Program-made: the position numbers and the translations under genes
Source: Actomonas aquatica
Lineage (GTDB): Bacteria; Verrucomicrobiota; Verrucomicrobiia; Opitutales; Opitutaceae
Direction of reading: 5' to 3'
Assembly (NCBI RefSeq): GCF_019679435.2
Contig: NZ_CP139781.1
Coordinates: 2,356,001-2,420,000, forward strand
DNA length: 64,000 nucleotides
The notes under the pieces: generated by a model
The model's input: only the letters and a program-made list of their open reading frames with translations
What the model was told of the DNA's origin: nothing
Databases searched by the model: none
Part shown: positions 24,600 to 33,530 of the stretch, one piece after another
Position numbering within the stretch: the first letter of the stretch is position 1
Layout of the letters: every line of letters begins with the position of its first letter

Positions 24600-25838
24600 A
24601 TGACCCATTTCTGCAACCTCGACCAAACCTCGTCTCCGGTAGCCGCGCGCCCGCACCTCGCGCCGCAATTGCCGTGGGGCTTGGTCGCATTGCTCGCCGG
24701 CGTGTCGATCATGTCGGGCCTCGCCTTCACCTGGCCGCTGCTGCGTTTCATCGAGCTCGACGCCGCCATGGCCGCCACCCTCGTCCTGCTCGGCTGGGGC
24801 CCGTGGGCACTGCTCGCCGGCGGCATCATTGCCTTTGCCCGCCTGGCGCCCCTCGACCCCCATCGCTGGCGCCGCACGCTGCCGCTCCACATCGCGGCCT
24901 GTTCACTGCTCGCTCTGGGATCCTATTTGTTCTCCGACTGGATGCGCGACCGGCACTTTCATCAAGGCGGTGGTTTCGGTCCGACAGGTCCCGCTCCGCG
25001 CGAGATGGTGCTCAATCAACCGCCGCCGCCGCCACCGGACAGTGGCTCCGGACCCGGCACACTGCCGGCGCCCGACGCCACCACCCTCGCGAGCATGATG
25101 TTGAGCCGCTCCTTCGGCTCCGGCCTCGTGGTGCCGGTTTACCTGCTGCTCGTCGCGGTGACCCAGGCCATGCGCAACCATCGCCGCGCCGATGAAACCG
25201 CCCGGCTCGCCGAACGCGCCGCCCACCAGCTCGCCCAAGCCCGCTTGCAGGCCCTGCAAAACCAGCTCCAGCCCCACTTTCTTTTCAACACCCTCAACGC
25301 CGTCACCAACTACATCCATACCCAGCCGCAGGTGGCGGAGGAAATGGTGTGCGCCTTGAGCGACCTGTTGCGGCGCGTGCTCAAACTCTCCGACCGCACC
25401 TCCATTCCTCTGCGGGAGGAACTGGAAATCGCCGACCTCTACCTCGCCGTGCAACGCCACCGCTTTGCCGGACGGCTCGTGCTGGTCCGCCACATCGATC
25501 CGCGACTGCTCGACCGCCCCGTGCCGCCCCTCCTGCTGCAACCCGTCATCGAAAACGCCATCGTGCACGGCGTCGCCCACGCCACCGAAGCCAAACCCAT
25601 CGAGTTGCGCGTGGAGGAGGTGAACCGTCACCTGCGCTTTTCTCTCATCGACCATCACCCCGTGCCGGCCCCGCGGCTCGATCCCTCCCGCACCGGCGGC
25701 GTTGGTCTCTCCAACATCCGTTCGCGTCTCGCCACCCTCTACGGTGGTCACGCCGGCCTGCACGCCGAACCCCGACTTGAGGGTGGGTTTCTCACCGAGA
25801 TCAACCTGCCCCTCCATCTCCCCGCCTTGTCCTCATGA
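24600..25838 (+). CDS. LytS/YehU-type sensor histidine kinase
   Basis: 412 aa from the ATG at 24600 (MTHFCNLDQ); an upstream in-frame start at 24522 would fall in the promoter. Four predicted membrane helices (about 24-46, 55-81, 93-113, 170-190) with a Gly/Pro-rich loop (PPPPPPDSGSGPG) between helices 3 and 4. A short coiled coil leads to the His_kinase domain QLQPHFLFNTLNAV (H226 phosphoacceptor), then HATPase N-box LLQPVIENAIVHG and G-box GGVGLSNIRSRL. The stimulus is unknown. It overlaps the response-regulator gene by 4 bp (ATGA). Confidence 0.9.
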   Translation: MTHFCNLDQTSSPVAARPHLAPQLPWGLVALLAGVSIMSGLAFTWPLLRFIELDAAMAATLVLLGWGPWALLAGGIIAFARLAPLDPHRWRRTLPLHIAACSLLALGSYLFSDWMRDRHFHQGGGFGPTGPAPREMVLNQPPPPPPDSGSGPGTLPAPDATTLASMMLSRSFGSGLVVPVYLLLVAVTQAMRNHRRADETARLAERAAHQLAQARLQALQNQLQPHFLFNTLNAVTNYIHTQPQVAEEMVCALSDLLRRVLKLSDRTSIPLREELEIADLYLAVQRHRFAGRLVLVRHIDPRLLDRPVPPLLLQPVIENAIVHGVAHATEAKPIELRVEEVNRHLRFSLIDHHPVPAPRLDPSRTGGVGLSNIRSRLATLYGGHAGLHAEPRLEGGFLTEINLPLHLPALSS

Positions 25839-26611
25839 AGGTCCTCATCGCCGACGACGAAGCCCCCGCGCGCCAACGTCTCCGCAGCCTCCTCGCTGCC
25901 GAGCCCAACCTCGAGATCGTGGCCGAATGCGCCGACGGCACCGCCACGCTCGAACAGGCCCTCGCGCTGCGCCCGGACCTCATCTTTCTCGATATCGCCA
26001 TGCCCGGCATGGATGGCATCCAAGTGCTCGAGGAACTCAACCGCGTGTGGTCGCCGCGCGTGGTGTTCACCACCGCTCACGCCGAGCCCGCCGTCGCGGC
26101 CTTTGAACTCGAGGCCGCCGACTACCTGCTCAAACCCTACTCCCGCGCCCGTCTAACCGCCGCCCTCGCCCGCGTGCGCCGCCTCGTGCCCGCGCCCTCA
26201 CTCGACTCCACGCCGCCCTTCGCCGATCCGGACGCAGACCCCGCCGCCGACACGCTCGTCACCTCGCCGCCTGCGACGAGTCCGGAACGCCTCTTGGTCA
26301 AATCGGGCTCACGTTACCATGTCGTGGAGACTGCCGACATCCTCTCCGTGCAGGCCGCCGCCAACTACGTCGTGCTCCACACCACCAGCGGCAAACACAT
26401 CATGCGCAGCACGCTGCGCCAACTGGAAGCCGACCTCTGCCCCCGGCGGTTCTACCGCACCTCCCGCTCCACCATCGCCAACCTGCACGCCGTGCGTGAA
26501 GTGAAGACCTCCAGCAGTGGCACCCACGCCATCATCCTCAGCGACGGCAGCGACCTCCCCCTCACCTCCGGCCTCCGCGAACTCGAACACCGCCTCCGCC
26601 ACCTGAGCTGA
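25835..26611 (+). CDS. LytTR-family response regulator
   Basis: 258 aa. Receiver domain: acidic pair D7/D8 (IADDEAPA), phosphoacceptor D53 (LIFLDIAMPGMDG) and Lys in YLLKPYSRARL. An Ala/Pro-rich linker runs to about residue 145. The C-terminal LytTR DNA-binding domain reads LLVKSGSRYHVVETADILSV...RSTLRQLEADLCPRRFYRTSRSTIAN. It is translationally coupled to the kinase. Phased repeats in the upstream promoter are probable targets, which would make the pair self-regulated and controllers of the divergent surface-protein operon. Confidence 0.93.
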   Translation: MKVLIADDEAPARQRLRSLLAAEPNLEIVAECADGTATLEQALALRPDLIFLDIAMPGMDGIQVLEELNRVWSPRVVFTTAHAEPAVAAFELEAADYLLKPYSRARLTAALARVRRLVPAPSLDSTPPFADPDADPAADTLVTSPPATSPERLLVKSGSRYHVVETADILSVQAAANYVVLHTTSGKHIMRSTLRQLEADLCPRRFYRTSRSTIANLHAVREVKTSSSGTHAIILSDGSDLPLTSGLRELEHRLRHLS

Positions 26612-26642
26612 CTCGCCCCGCGGCACCACCTCTCCGGCGCGC

Positions 26643-26699
26643 TGCGGCAAGATGCCGCACCCACTGTGCACACCCTGTGGCCGAGGCTTCCAGCCTCGG
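26643..26699. terminator. Two hairpins between convergent genes
   Basis: TGCGGCA-AGA-TGCCGCA (26643-26659) and CCGAGGC-TTCCA-GCCTCGG (26681-26699) are perfect 7-bp stems in the 96-bp gap between the convergent response-regulator and sigma-factor genes. No long T-run follows either one. They can serve as a two-way terminator, but they also have the look of dispersed palindromic repeats. Confidence 0.55.
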
Positions 26700-26707
26700 C
26701 AGCACTT

Positions 26708-27286
26708 TCACGCCAACCAACTGGCCAGGCTTGCCCGCAACGCTTCGCGCGCGCGCCGCAGGCGGGTCTCGACGGCTTTCGGGCTGCAGCCCAAGACCGT
26801 CGCCGCCTCGGCATGGCTCAAGCCTTCATACTCCACGCACACCACCACTTCGCGCCAACTGCGGCGCAGCTGCTGCACCGCCGCGCGCACGGCCCGCGCG
26901 CGCTCGGCTTGTTCCGTGCTTTGCGCGCCATCGGCTTCGGATCCGGCGGTGGTATCCAAGGCTACTTCGTCCAACTCCGTTTCCGGTCGCCGCCAGCGCC
27001 AACGCAACCGACTGCGGCCGAGGTTGACCGCCAGCGTGAGCAACCACGCTTTGAGCGGCGCGCCCCGCCGGTAAGACGCCCGCTTCTGATAGAGGCGCAC
27101 AAAGGTGTCCTGCGCCACGTCCTCCACATCGGCCGCAGTTACGCCCACGCGCCGCAGGAAGGCTTTCACCGGCACTTCCCAGCGCACCATCAGTTCCGCC
27201 ACCGCCGCGTCGTCGCCATCCTGTAGGCGCGCCATGAGCGCCTCGTCGGACTCGGTTTCGTCAATCGCTGGTGGGGTCGGCGTCAT
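26708..27286 (-). CDS. ECF RNA polymerase sigma factor (CnrH-like by context)
   Basis: 192 aa. Region 2: ALMARLQDGDDAAVAELMVRW to DVAQDTFVRLYQKRASY, including the -10-binding helix. Region 4: a helix-turn-helix LSHAEAATVLGCSPKAVETRLRRAREAL that binds the -35 element. It is the last of three overlapping minus-strand genes, in the order membrane anti-sigma candidate, periplasmic metal sensor, sigma factor, the same order as cnrYXH of Cupriavidus. The 26-bp overlap with the sensor gene implies coupling. The divergent copper-efflux operon is the obvious target. Confidence 0.88.
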   Translation of the reverse strand: MTPTPPAIDETESDEALMARLQDGDDAAVAELMVRWEVPVKAFLRRVGVTAADVEDVAQDTFVRLYQKRASYRRGAPLKAWLLTLAVNLGRSRLRWRWRRPETELDEVALDTTAGSEADGAQSTEQAERARAVRAAVQQLRRSWREVVVCVEYEGLSHAEAATVLGCSPKAVETRLRRAREALRASLASWLA

Positions 27287-27767
27287 GCTGGTGCGGTGCC
27301 GACCAGTTCAGGTCAGGAGCACCCTCATGGTCAAACTTCGCCAACCGCGGTTCCACCAGCGCCAAATACCGGGCGCCGGCCTCGTCGCCCATCGCTCCGG
27401 CCACGCGTGTGAGAAAATCCCGCAGATCCGAACGGCAATGCGCGTCGTGCTTGGCGAGGATGCGCTCGGCTCGCGCGACTTCCGTCGCGTCGGCGTTCGC
27501 CGCCCGCAGGCTGGCCACTTCGGCCCGGCCTTCGCGGATCATGCGGCAGTGTTCGTCACAGACCGATCGATACGCCGTGTGCATGCGTTCGATCTCGTCC
27601 ATCTGCGCCGCACTGAGCGCAAACTCACGCTGCATCCACGCCACGTCGTCGTGCGAATCCGCCGGAGCCATCGCCCCGCCGCGGGCAAAACCAAAACCCG
27701 CCCACGCCGCCAGCAAAGTCAGCGCGAGCAACGCCAACCCCACGCGTCCGCGATGCCGCCCCGTCAT
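27261..27767 (-). CDS. Periplasmic heavy-metal sensor (CnrX/Spy-like)
   Basis: 168 aa, one N-terminal membrane helix (LALLALTLLAAWAGFGF) followed by a helical periplasmic domain of the metal-resistance/CnrX type. Candidate metal ligands are the His and Cys residues in ADSHDDVAW, YRSVCDEHCRMI and KHDAHCRSDL, which match the CxxHC-rich helices of this family. The C-terminus carries a further His pair (PHQHDAD). It overlaps the anti-sigma candidate by 4 bp and the sigma gene by 26 bp. Expected role: metal binding relieves anti-sigma inhibition. Confidence 0.8.
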   Translation of the reverse strand: MTGRHRGRVGLALLALTLLAAWAGFGFARGGAMAPADSHDDVAWMQREFALSAAQMDEIERMHTAYRSVCDEHCRMIREGRAEVASLRAANADATEVARAERILAKHDAHCRSDLRDFLTRVAGAMGDEAGARYLALVEPRLAKFDHEGAPDLNWSAPHQHDADPTSD

Positions 27768-28084
27768 GGCGAGTCCTCCAAGTCGACCCGTTGGTGCGGA
27801 TCAATGCTGCTCACGTAAGCGTCGAGTCGGGCCGCACGCTCGCGCTCGTTGAGCCGTTGGGCCGTCAAGACGCCGCCCGCTCCGGCCATGAGCACCGTCG
27901 CCGCCGCCATCGCGCTGAGACCGAGGCCGTGTTGACGCAGCCACACCGCGAACGACCGATCGGCGGCCGCTTCGCGTTCGATGCGTTGCCAGACTTCGGC
28001 CCGAAACTCGGGGCGGGCCGAGGGCTGCTCACGCCAGGTGGCGAGCAGCTTGGAGAGAGGATCTGGTTTCGGGTCGTCGGACAT
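27764..28084 (-). CDS. Small membrane protein, probable anti-sigma factor (CnrY-like by context)
   Basis: 106 aa from the ATG at 28084 (MSDDPKPDPLSKLLATW); the frame is open further upstream but into the divergent promoter. A charged cytoplasmic N-terminus of about 55 residues is followed by one transmembrane helix (LGLSAMAAATVLMAGAGGVL) and a short periplasmic tail. Size and topology fit CnrY-type anti-sigma factors, which are poorly conserved in sequence, so the call rests on topology and on gene order with the sensor and sigma genes. Confidence 0.6.
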   Translation of the reverse strand: MSDDPKPDPLSKLLATWREQPSARPEFRAEVWQRIEREAAADRSFAVWLRQHGLGLSAMAAATVLMAGAGGVLTAQRLNERERAARLDAYVSSIDPHQRVDLEDSP

Positions 28085-28145
28085 GGCGGGAAAGGCGTCT
28101 GCCCAACAATACGCCGACGATTCCCGCATCCCTCGTTTTTTCTGC

Positions 28146-28168
28146 CGAAAACTTTTTTGCACTTTTCG
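28146..28168. promoter_or_regulatory. Candidate control site in the sigma/cus divergent promoter
   Basis: CGAAAA-N11-TTTTCG (28146-28168) is the only clear dyad in the 121-bp space between the anti-sigma gene and the copper-efflux operon. It lies in an A/T-rich patch and overlaps two ACTTTT repeats 10 bp apart. I could not place reliable ECF -35/-10 boxes. Confidence 0.3.
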
Positions 28169-28205
28169 CGAGGGGTAAAAGCCCCGCTCCGCGTAACGCC
28201 CCCAT

Positions 28206-28592
28206 ATGAAAAACCTGATGCTTGCGCTTCTTTCCCTCGGCCTGGCCTCCGTCGCCTTCGCCGCCCACCACGAATCCGACGAATCCCACGCCGCCGCCAA
28301 AACCGACGACGCCTACCCGCTCAACACCTGCGTGGTCTCCGGCGAGGAGCTCGGCAGCATGGGAGATCCGATCGTTTACATGCACAAGGTCGACGGCCAA
28401 CCGGACCGCGAAGTCCGCTTCTGCTGCCGCATGTGTGTGGGCCGCTTCAAGAGCGATCCGGCCAAATACCTCGCCAAGCTCGACGACGCCGCGCACGCCG
28501 GCCACGACGCTGCCATGACCGAGGGTGAAGCCTGTTGCGAAGACGGCTCCTGCGCCTCCTGCCAGGCCGGACACGAAAAACACGACTCCTGA
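28206..28592 (+). CDS. Small secreted Cys/His-rich metal-binding protein
   Basis: 128 aa. Signal peptide MKNLMLALLSLGLASVAFA. The mature part starts with His residues (AHHESDESHAA), then a YHS/TRASH-like core: YPLNTCVVSGEELG, then REVRFCCRMCVGRFKSDPAKYLAKLD. The tail is rich in Cys/His (GEACCEDGSCASCQAGHEKH). This suits periplasmic Cu/Zn binding, for example as a metal carrier for the adjacent CusB-like adaptor. First gene of the efflux operon; its stop overlaps the adaptor start (TGATG). Confidence 0.78.
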   Translation: MKNLMLALLSLGLASVAFAAHHESDESHAAAKTDDAYPLNTCVVSGEELGSMGDPIVYMHKVDGQPDREVRFCCRMCVGRFKSDPAKYLAKLDDAAHAGHDAAMTEGEACCEDGSCASCQAGHEKHDS

Positions 28593-30319
28593 TGGCGACC
28601 AAAACCGCCACTCCTTGGTTTGGCTACCTGATCGTCGCGGCCCTCGCGGGCGCGATCGGCTACTTCGTCGCCCGTCCGTCGACCACGCCCGTCGCCCCCT
28701 CCGGCGAAACGGCCAACGCGGGCGATGCGCCGAGCGCCGAGCGCAAGATCAAGTTCTACCAGAGCCCCATGCACCCATGGATCACGTCCGACCAACCCGG
28801 ACGTTGCACCATCTGCGGCATGGCGCTGGTGGCGGTTTATGAAGGTGAAGCCGGCTTCGGTGACGGCGAAACGGTCACCTTGTCCGATGCCACCGCCGCC
28901 GTCATCGGCGTGGCCACCAGCGAAGCGACCGAGCGCGACCTGACCCGCACCCTGCGCGTCAACGGCACCTTTGAGGCTGACCACACCCGCCACCGCGTGC
29001 TCTCCGCCCGCGTGCCGGGCCGCATTGAAAAGCTGCACATCGATCAAGTCGGCGTGCGCGTCGAAGCCGGCGCGCCGCTCATCACGCTCTACAGTCCGGA
29101 AATGCTCACCGCGCAACGCATCTACCTCGAGCGTCTCGCCGTGGGGCCCAGCGCGATCTCTTCCTCCCAAATCGCCGATGCCCGCGAGCGCCTGCTCGAC
29201 CTCGGCGCCAGCGAAGATGACCTGACCCGCCTCGAAACGGAAAAGCGACCAGAGGCCGTCGTCACCGTGCGCGCCCCCTTCGCCGGCACCGTGATTTCCC
29301 GCGGCCCCAATGCCTACGAAGGCGCCTACGTGGCCGAGGCCGACAAGCTTTTCGAAATCGGCGACCTATCGTCGCTGTGGTTTGTTTTCGACGTCTACGA
29401 ATCCGACCTCGCTCTGCTGCAGGAAGGTCAGGCGGTCGCCGTGACTCCGGCCGGTGCCGCCGGCGCGCCGCGCGAGAGCACCATTTCCTTTATCGATCCC
29501 AACCTCAACGAGACCACGCGCACCGCCCGCGCCCGCGTCGTCCTCGACAACGCCGACCGCGACCTGCGCCACCGCCAGACCGCCACCGCCGAAATCACCA
29601 TCGACCTCGGTCCGGCGCTCACCGTGCCGCGCAGCGCGGTCCTGTTCACCCGTGCTCAACCGACCGTGTTTCTCGCCCTGCCCGACCAGGCTTACCAACC
29701 GCACAGCGTGCGCCTCGGCCGCGCCAATCCGGAGGTGTATGAGATCACCGCCGGACTGCAGGCTGGCGACCGCGTCGTCACGCGCGCCGCGCTTCTGCTT
29801 GAGGGGCAGGCCCAGCTCTCCGCTCCCGCCACCGCCATGGGCGGCGAGATGGCCATGGCATCCGATCACGGCATGGATGGGATGGCCGAGGCCCATGCTG
29901 ATCCGGCAACCGACATCGCCGCGCTGGAGCCCTTGATCTTTGCCGCCGCCGACGCCGCCGCCGCGCTGGCCAACGACGATGTTGCCGCCTACGCCGAGAC
30001 CCTGCCGCGTATCCACGAAGCTTGGACAAGCTACCTCGACGCCACGCCACACGCCGCCGACGGTCCGCTGGCCGAGTTGGTGGATGCCTTGATCGACGGT
30101 CCATCGCTCGAGGAGGCGCGCACGCCCTTTGAACCCTTCAGCACGCAGGTCGCCGACCTCGCCCGTGCTGCCGGCCTGCACCACGCCGGCAAGGTGAGCA
30201 TTTTCCAATGTCCCATGTCACCCGTGCTCGGCACCGGCCGCTGGGTCCAACGCAACGACGACCTGCGCAATCCGTTTTTCGGCGAGATGATGCTCACCTG
30301 CGGCTCCAAGCTCGACTGA
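28592..30319 (+). CDS. cusB: CusB-like RND periplasmic adaptor with extra metal-binding ends
   Basis: 575 aa from the ATG at 28592. Transmembrane anchor at residues 9-27. An HMBD motif at 56-79 (YQSPMHPWITSDQPGRC, then ICGMAL) follows. The membrane-fusion core has the lipoyl/barrel hairpin halves RVLSARVPGRIEKLHIDQVG and VTVRAPFAGTVISRG. A linker rich in Met/His (MGGEMAMASDHGMDGMAEAH) leads to a helical DUF3347-like domain ending IFQCPMSPVLGTGRW and FFGEMMLTCG. It is therefore longer than E. coli CusB (about 407 aa) through C-terminal fusion. It links the RND pump to an outer-membrane channel that is not encoded in the window. Confidence 0.88.
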   Translation: MATKTATPWFGYLIVAALAGAIGYFVARPSTTPVAPSGETANAGDAPSAERKIKFYQSPMHPWITSDQPGRCTICGMALVAVYEGEAGFGDGETVTLSDATAAVIGVATSEATERDLTRTLRVNGTFEADHTRHRVLSARVPGRIEKLHIDQVGVRVEAGAPLITLYSPEMLTAQRIYLERLAVGPSAISSSQIADARERLLDLGASEDDLTRLETEKRPEAVVTVRAPFAGTVISRGPNAYEGAYVAEADKLFEIGDLSSLWFVFDVYESDLALLQEGQAVAVTPAGAAGAPRESTISFIDPNLNETTRTARARVVLDNADRDLRHRQTATAEITIDLGPALTVPRSAVLFTRAQPTVFLALPDQAYQPHSVRLGRANPEVYEITAGLQAGDRVVTRAALLLEGQAQLSAPATAMGGEMAMASDHGMDGMAEAHADPATDIAALEPLIFAAADAAAALANDDVAAYAETLPRIHEAWTSYLDATPHAADGPLAELVDALIDGPSLEEARTPFEPFSTQVADLARAAGLHHAGKVSIFQCPMSPVLGTGRWVQRNDDLRNPFFGEMMLTCGSKLD

Positions 30320-30332
30320 GCCCCTCCGCCCT

Positions 30333-33300
30333 ATGATCAACCGGCTCGTTCATTGGTCCCTGCACAACCGCTTCGTCGTGTTGTGCGTTTTCCTCGTCCT
30401 CTGCGGCTGGGGTGTGGTCGCGCTGCAGCGCGTGCCGGTCGACGCGATTCCCGATCTGTCGGAGAATCAGGTCATCGTCTACGCCGACTGGCCCGGTCGC
30501 TCGCCGCAGGAGGTCGAGGACCAGATCACCTATCCGCTGTCGGTGGAGTTGCAGGGTCTGTCCGGCGTCAAAACCGTGCGCGCCTCGTCGATGTTTGGGT
30601 TCTCGTTTCTCACCGTCATTTTCGACGAGAAAACGGACAACGCCTTCGCCCGCACGCGCGTGCTGGAACGCCTCAACGCCATCGGGGCCGATCGCCTGCC
30701 CGCCGGAGTCACCGCCCGCCTCGGACCCGACGCCACCGGCCTCGGCTGGGTTTACCAATACTACCTGCAGGACGAATCGGGTCATGAAGATCTCGGCTCG
30801 CTGCGCACGGTGCAGGACACCTTTGTGCGCTACCAGCTCGCTGCGGTCCCCGGGGTGGCCGAGGTCGCGTCCATCGGCGGCTTCGTGCAGCAATACGAGA
30901 TCGAGGTTTCCGCGACAAAGCTCCGTCAATACGACGCCACCCTCGGTCAGGTGCTCGACGCCGTCGCCGCCAGTAACCGCAACGTCGGCGGCAAAACCAT
31001 CGAGGAAAACGGGGCCGAGTTTGTGGTGCGCGGTGTCGGACTCATCGAGGACGTGACCGATCTTGAGCTCATCGCCGTGCAGGCCCGCGACGGCACGCCG
31101 CTGCTACTGCGCGACCTCGCCGAAATTCGCATCGGCGGCGCCTTTCGCCGCGGCGCCCTCGATGTAGATGGCCGCGAGGTGGTGGGCGGCATCGTGGTGA
31201 TGCGCTACGGCGAGAACGCGTATCAGGTAATCCAGGACGTGAAGGCGCGTATCGCCGCCATTTCGCCGGGCCTGCCCGAGGGCGTGAGCATTGAGTCGTT
31301 TTACGACCGCAGCGCGCTCATCGAACGGGCCATCGACACCCTCAAGGGCGCGCTCACCGAAGAGATCATCCTCGTGACCCTCGCGCACGTGCTCTTCCTC
31401 TTCCACTTCCGCAGCATCCTCATCGTCACGCTGCCGCTGCCGGCCTCCATTCTCATCTCCTTTATCCTGATGGAACGCTTCGGCATTCCGTCGCACATCA
31501 TGTCGCTCACCGGCATCGCCATTTCCATCGGCGTGCTGGTCGACGCCGGCATCGTGATGACCGAAAACGTCATCCGGCACTGCGAGCGCGAACAGGAGAA
31601 ATCCCACGGCGCAACCCTCACGCCCGAACGGGTTTTCCAACTCACCCTCACCGCGGCGCAACAGGTGGCCCGACCGATCTGTTTTTCGATGGGCATCATC
31701 ATCCTGGCCTTTGTGCCGGTGTTCCTGCTCGGCGGCCAAGCGGGCAAACTCTTCCACCCGCTCGCCTTCACCAAAACCTTTGCGCTCATCGGCGCGACCC
31801 TGCTCGCCATCACTGCTGTGCCGGTGTTCTGCACCCTGCTGGTGCGCGGCCATTTTCGCTCCGAGGACAACAACGTGCTCATGCGCGCCTTGCTCCGCGG
31901 TTACGATCCGCTGCTGCGCGCCGCGCTACGCCACCGGGGCCTCGTGCTGACTGCCGCCGCCCTGCTCCTGCTCGGCACCGCCCTCTTCGCCTTCGGCTTG
32001 CCGCGCGCACTCAACGAGCGCCTGCCCGCCGCAGTCGCCCGCCACACGCAGGGTTTTGGCCGCGAGTTTATGCCCCCCCTCGAGGAGGGCGACCTGCTGT
32101 TCATGCCCGTGCTCCTACCCGCCACTTCCCTGTCCGAGGTGAAACGTATCATGTCCTGGCAGGACGAGGTGATGAGCCAACATCCCGAGGTCGTGCGCGT
32201 CGCCGGCAAACTCGGTCGTGCCGACACCGCCACCGACCCGGCGCCGGTGGAGATGATCGAAACCACCATCACGCTTAAACCGAAGGACCAATGGCGTCCG
32301 GGCGTCACCAAGCAGCAGATCGTCGACGAACTCTCCGGCCTGCTCACTCAGGTCCCCGGCTACGTGCCCGGCTTCCTCATGCCGATCGAGAACCGCATTC
32401 TCATGACCAGCACCGGCATCCGCGCTCAGGTCGGCGTAAAACTCTTCGGCGACGATCTCGATGCGCTCCAACGCAAAGCCTTCGAGATCGAGAAAGTCAT
32501 CAAAACCATTCCCGGCGCCGCCGGCGTCGCCCCGTCGCGCATCCAGGGCAAACCCTACCTCGAGATCCGTATCCGCCGCGCGGATATGGCCCGCTACGGG
32601 TTGCGCGCCGAAGACGTGTTGCGACTCGCCGAAACCGGCATCGGCGGCACTACTTCCACCTCGACCCTCAAAGGCCGCGAGCGCTGGCCGATCCAAGTGC
32701 GCCTCGACACCGCCGATCGCGGCGACATCGAAGCCCTCGGCGACATTCCGCTCGCCACGCCCAGCGGCGCGATCATCCGCCTGCAACAGGTGGCCGACAT
32801 CGAGCGTGTTCTCGGCCCCAGCGCCATCGCCTCGGAGAACGGCCGGCTGCGCGTTTTTGTGCAGGCCAACGTGCAGGACCGCGACCTCGGTTCCTTCGTC
32901 GACGAAGTAAAACGCCGCGTTGAGTCCGAGGTCACACTCGACCCGGGCATGACCCTCGATTTCGCCGGCGAATACGAAAACCAACTCCGCGCCCGCCAAA
33001 CCTTGCAACTCATGGTGCCCGCGGTGATCGCGATCATCTTTGTGCTCCTGGTGATGACCTTCCGCTCCGCCAAGGAAGCCGCCCACGTCATCCTCGCCGT
33101 GCCCTTCGCGCTCACCGGTGGTTTCCTACTGCAGGGTGCCCTCGGTTATCCATTCAGTGTCGCGGTTTGGGTCGGCTACATCGCGCTCTTCGGCACCGCC
33201 ATTCAAACCGGCGTCGTGATGGTGGTTTACCTGCAGGAGTCCGTGGATCAGGCGCGCGCCGAACGCGGCCGGGCTCTCACCGCCAGCGAACTTCGTGAGG

Positions 33301-33527
33301 CGGTGATCGCGGGCGCGCGTTTGCGCCTGCGCCCCAAGGTCATGACTGTCGCCACCACCGTGGCCTCCCTCACGCCACTCTTCTGGCTCGACCGCAGCGG
33401 CGTCGAAGTCATGCGCCCCATCGCCGCCCCGGTGGTCGGCGGCATGATCTCCAGCCTGCTGCACATCCTCATCGTCACGCCGGTAATCTTCCTCTGGCTA
33501 CACCAACGGAAAACCAACCAAAGCTGA
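30333..33527 (+). CDS. cusA: Cu(I)/Ag(I)-type RND efflux pump (CusA/CzcA family)
   Basis: 1064 aa inner-membrane proton-driven heavy-metal exporter. It begins with the family N-terminus FVVLCVFLVLCGWGVVALQR and VPVDAIPDLSENQVIV. TM4 carries GIAISIGVLVDAGIVMTENV, the VDA/MxEN form of the monovalent Cu/Ag branch, not the divalent Czc form. Met residues near TMTSTG-type positions (NRILMTSTGIRAQVGVKLFG) match the CusA methionine relay region. It follows the adaptor by 13 bp. No outer-membrane factor gene is present in the operon. Confidence 0.92.
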   Translation: MINRLVHWSLHNRFVVLCVFLVLCGWGVVALQRVPVDAIPDLSENQVIVYADWPGRSPQEVEDQITYPLSVELQGLSGVKTVRASSMFGFSFLTVIFDEKTDNAFARTRVLERLNAIGADRLPAGVTARLGPDATGLGWVYQYYLQDESGHEDLGSLRTVQDTFVRYQLAAVPGVAEVASIGGFVQQYEIEVSATKLRQYDATLGQVLDAVAASNRNVGGKTIEENGAEFVVRGVGLIEDVTDLELIAVQARDGTPLLLRDLAEIRIGGAFRRGALDVDGREVVGGIVVMRYGENAYQVIQDVKARIAAISPGLPEGVSIESFYDRSALIERAIDTLKGALTEEIILVTLAHVLFLFHFRSILIVTLPLPASILISFILMERFGIPSHIMSLTGIAISIGVLVDAGIVMTENVIRHCEREQEKSHGATLTPERVFQLTLTAAQQVARPICFSMGIIILAFVPVFLLGGQAGKLFHPLAFTKTFALIGATLLAITAVPVFCTLLVRGHFRSEDNNVLMRALLRGYDPLLRAALRHRGLVLTAAALLLLGTALFAFGLPRALNERLPAAVARHTQGFGREFMPPLEEGDLLFMPVLLPATSLSEVKRIMSWQDEVMSQHPEVVRVAGKLGRADTATDPAPVEMIETTITLKPKDQWRPGVTKQQIVDELSGLLTQVPGYVPGFLMPIENRILMTSTGIRAQVGVKLFGDDLDALQRKAFEIEKVIKTIPGAAGVAPSRIQGKPYLEIRIRRADMARYGLRAEDVLRLAETGIGGTTSTSTLKGRERWPIQVRLDTADRGDIEALGDIPLATPSGAIIRLQQVADIERVLGPSAIASENGRLRVFVQANVQDRDLGSFVDEVKRRVESEVTLDPGMTLDFAGEYENQLRARQTLQLMVPAVIAIIFVLLVMTFRSAKEAAHVILAVPFALTGGFLLQGALGYPFSVAVWVGYIALFGTAIQTGVVMVVYLQESVDQARAERGRALTASELREAVIAGARLRLRPKVMTVATTVASLTPLFWLDRSGVEVMRPIAAPVVGGMISSLLHILIVTPVIFLWLHQRKTNQS

Positions 33528-33530
33528 GGA

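Noticed and set aside
24416..24892. N-terminal extension of the outer-membrane protein gene
   Set aside because: It would cross the divergent promoter and the kinase start; the MMISRP start with a signal peptide is better.
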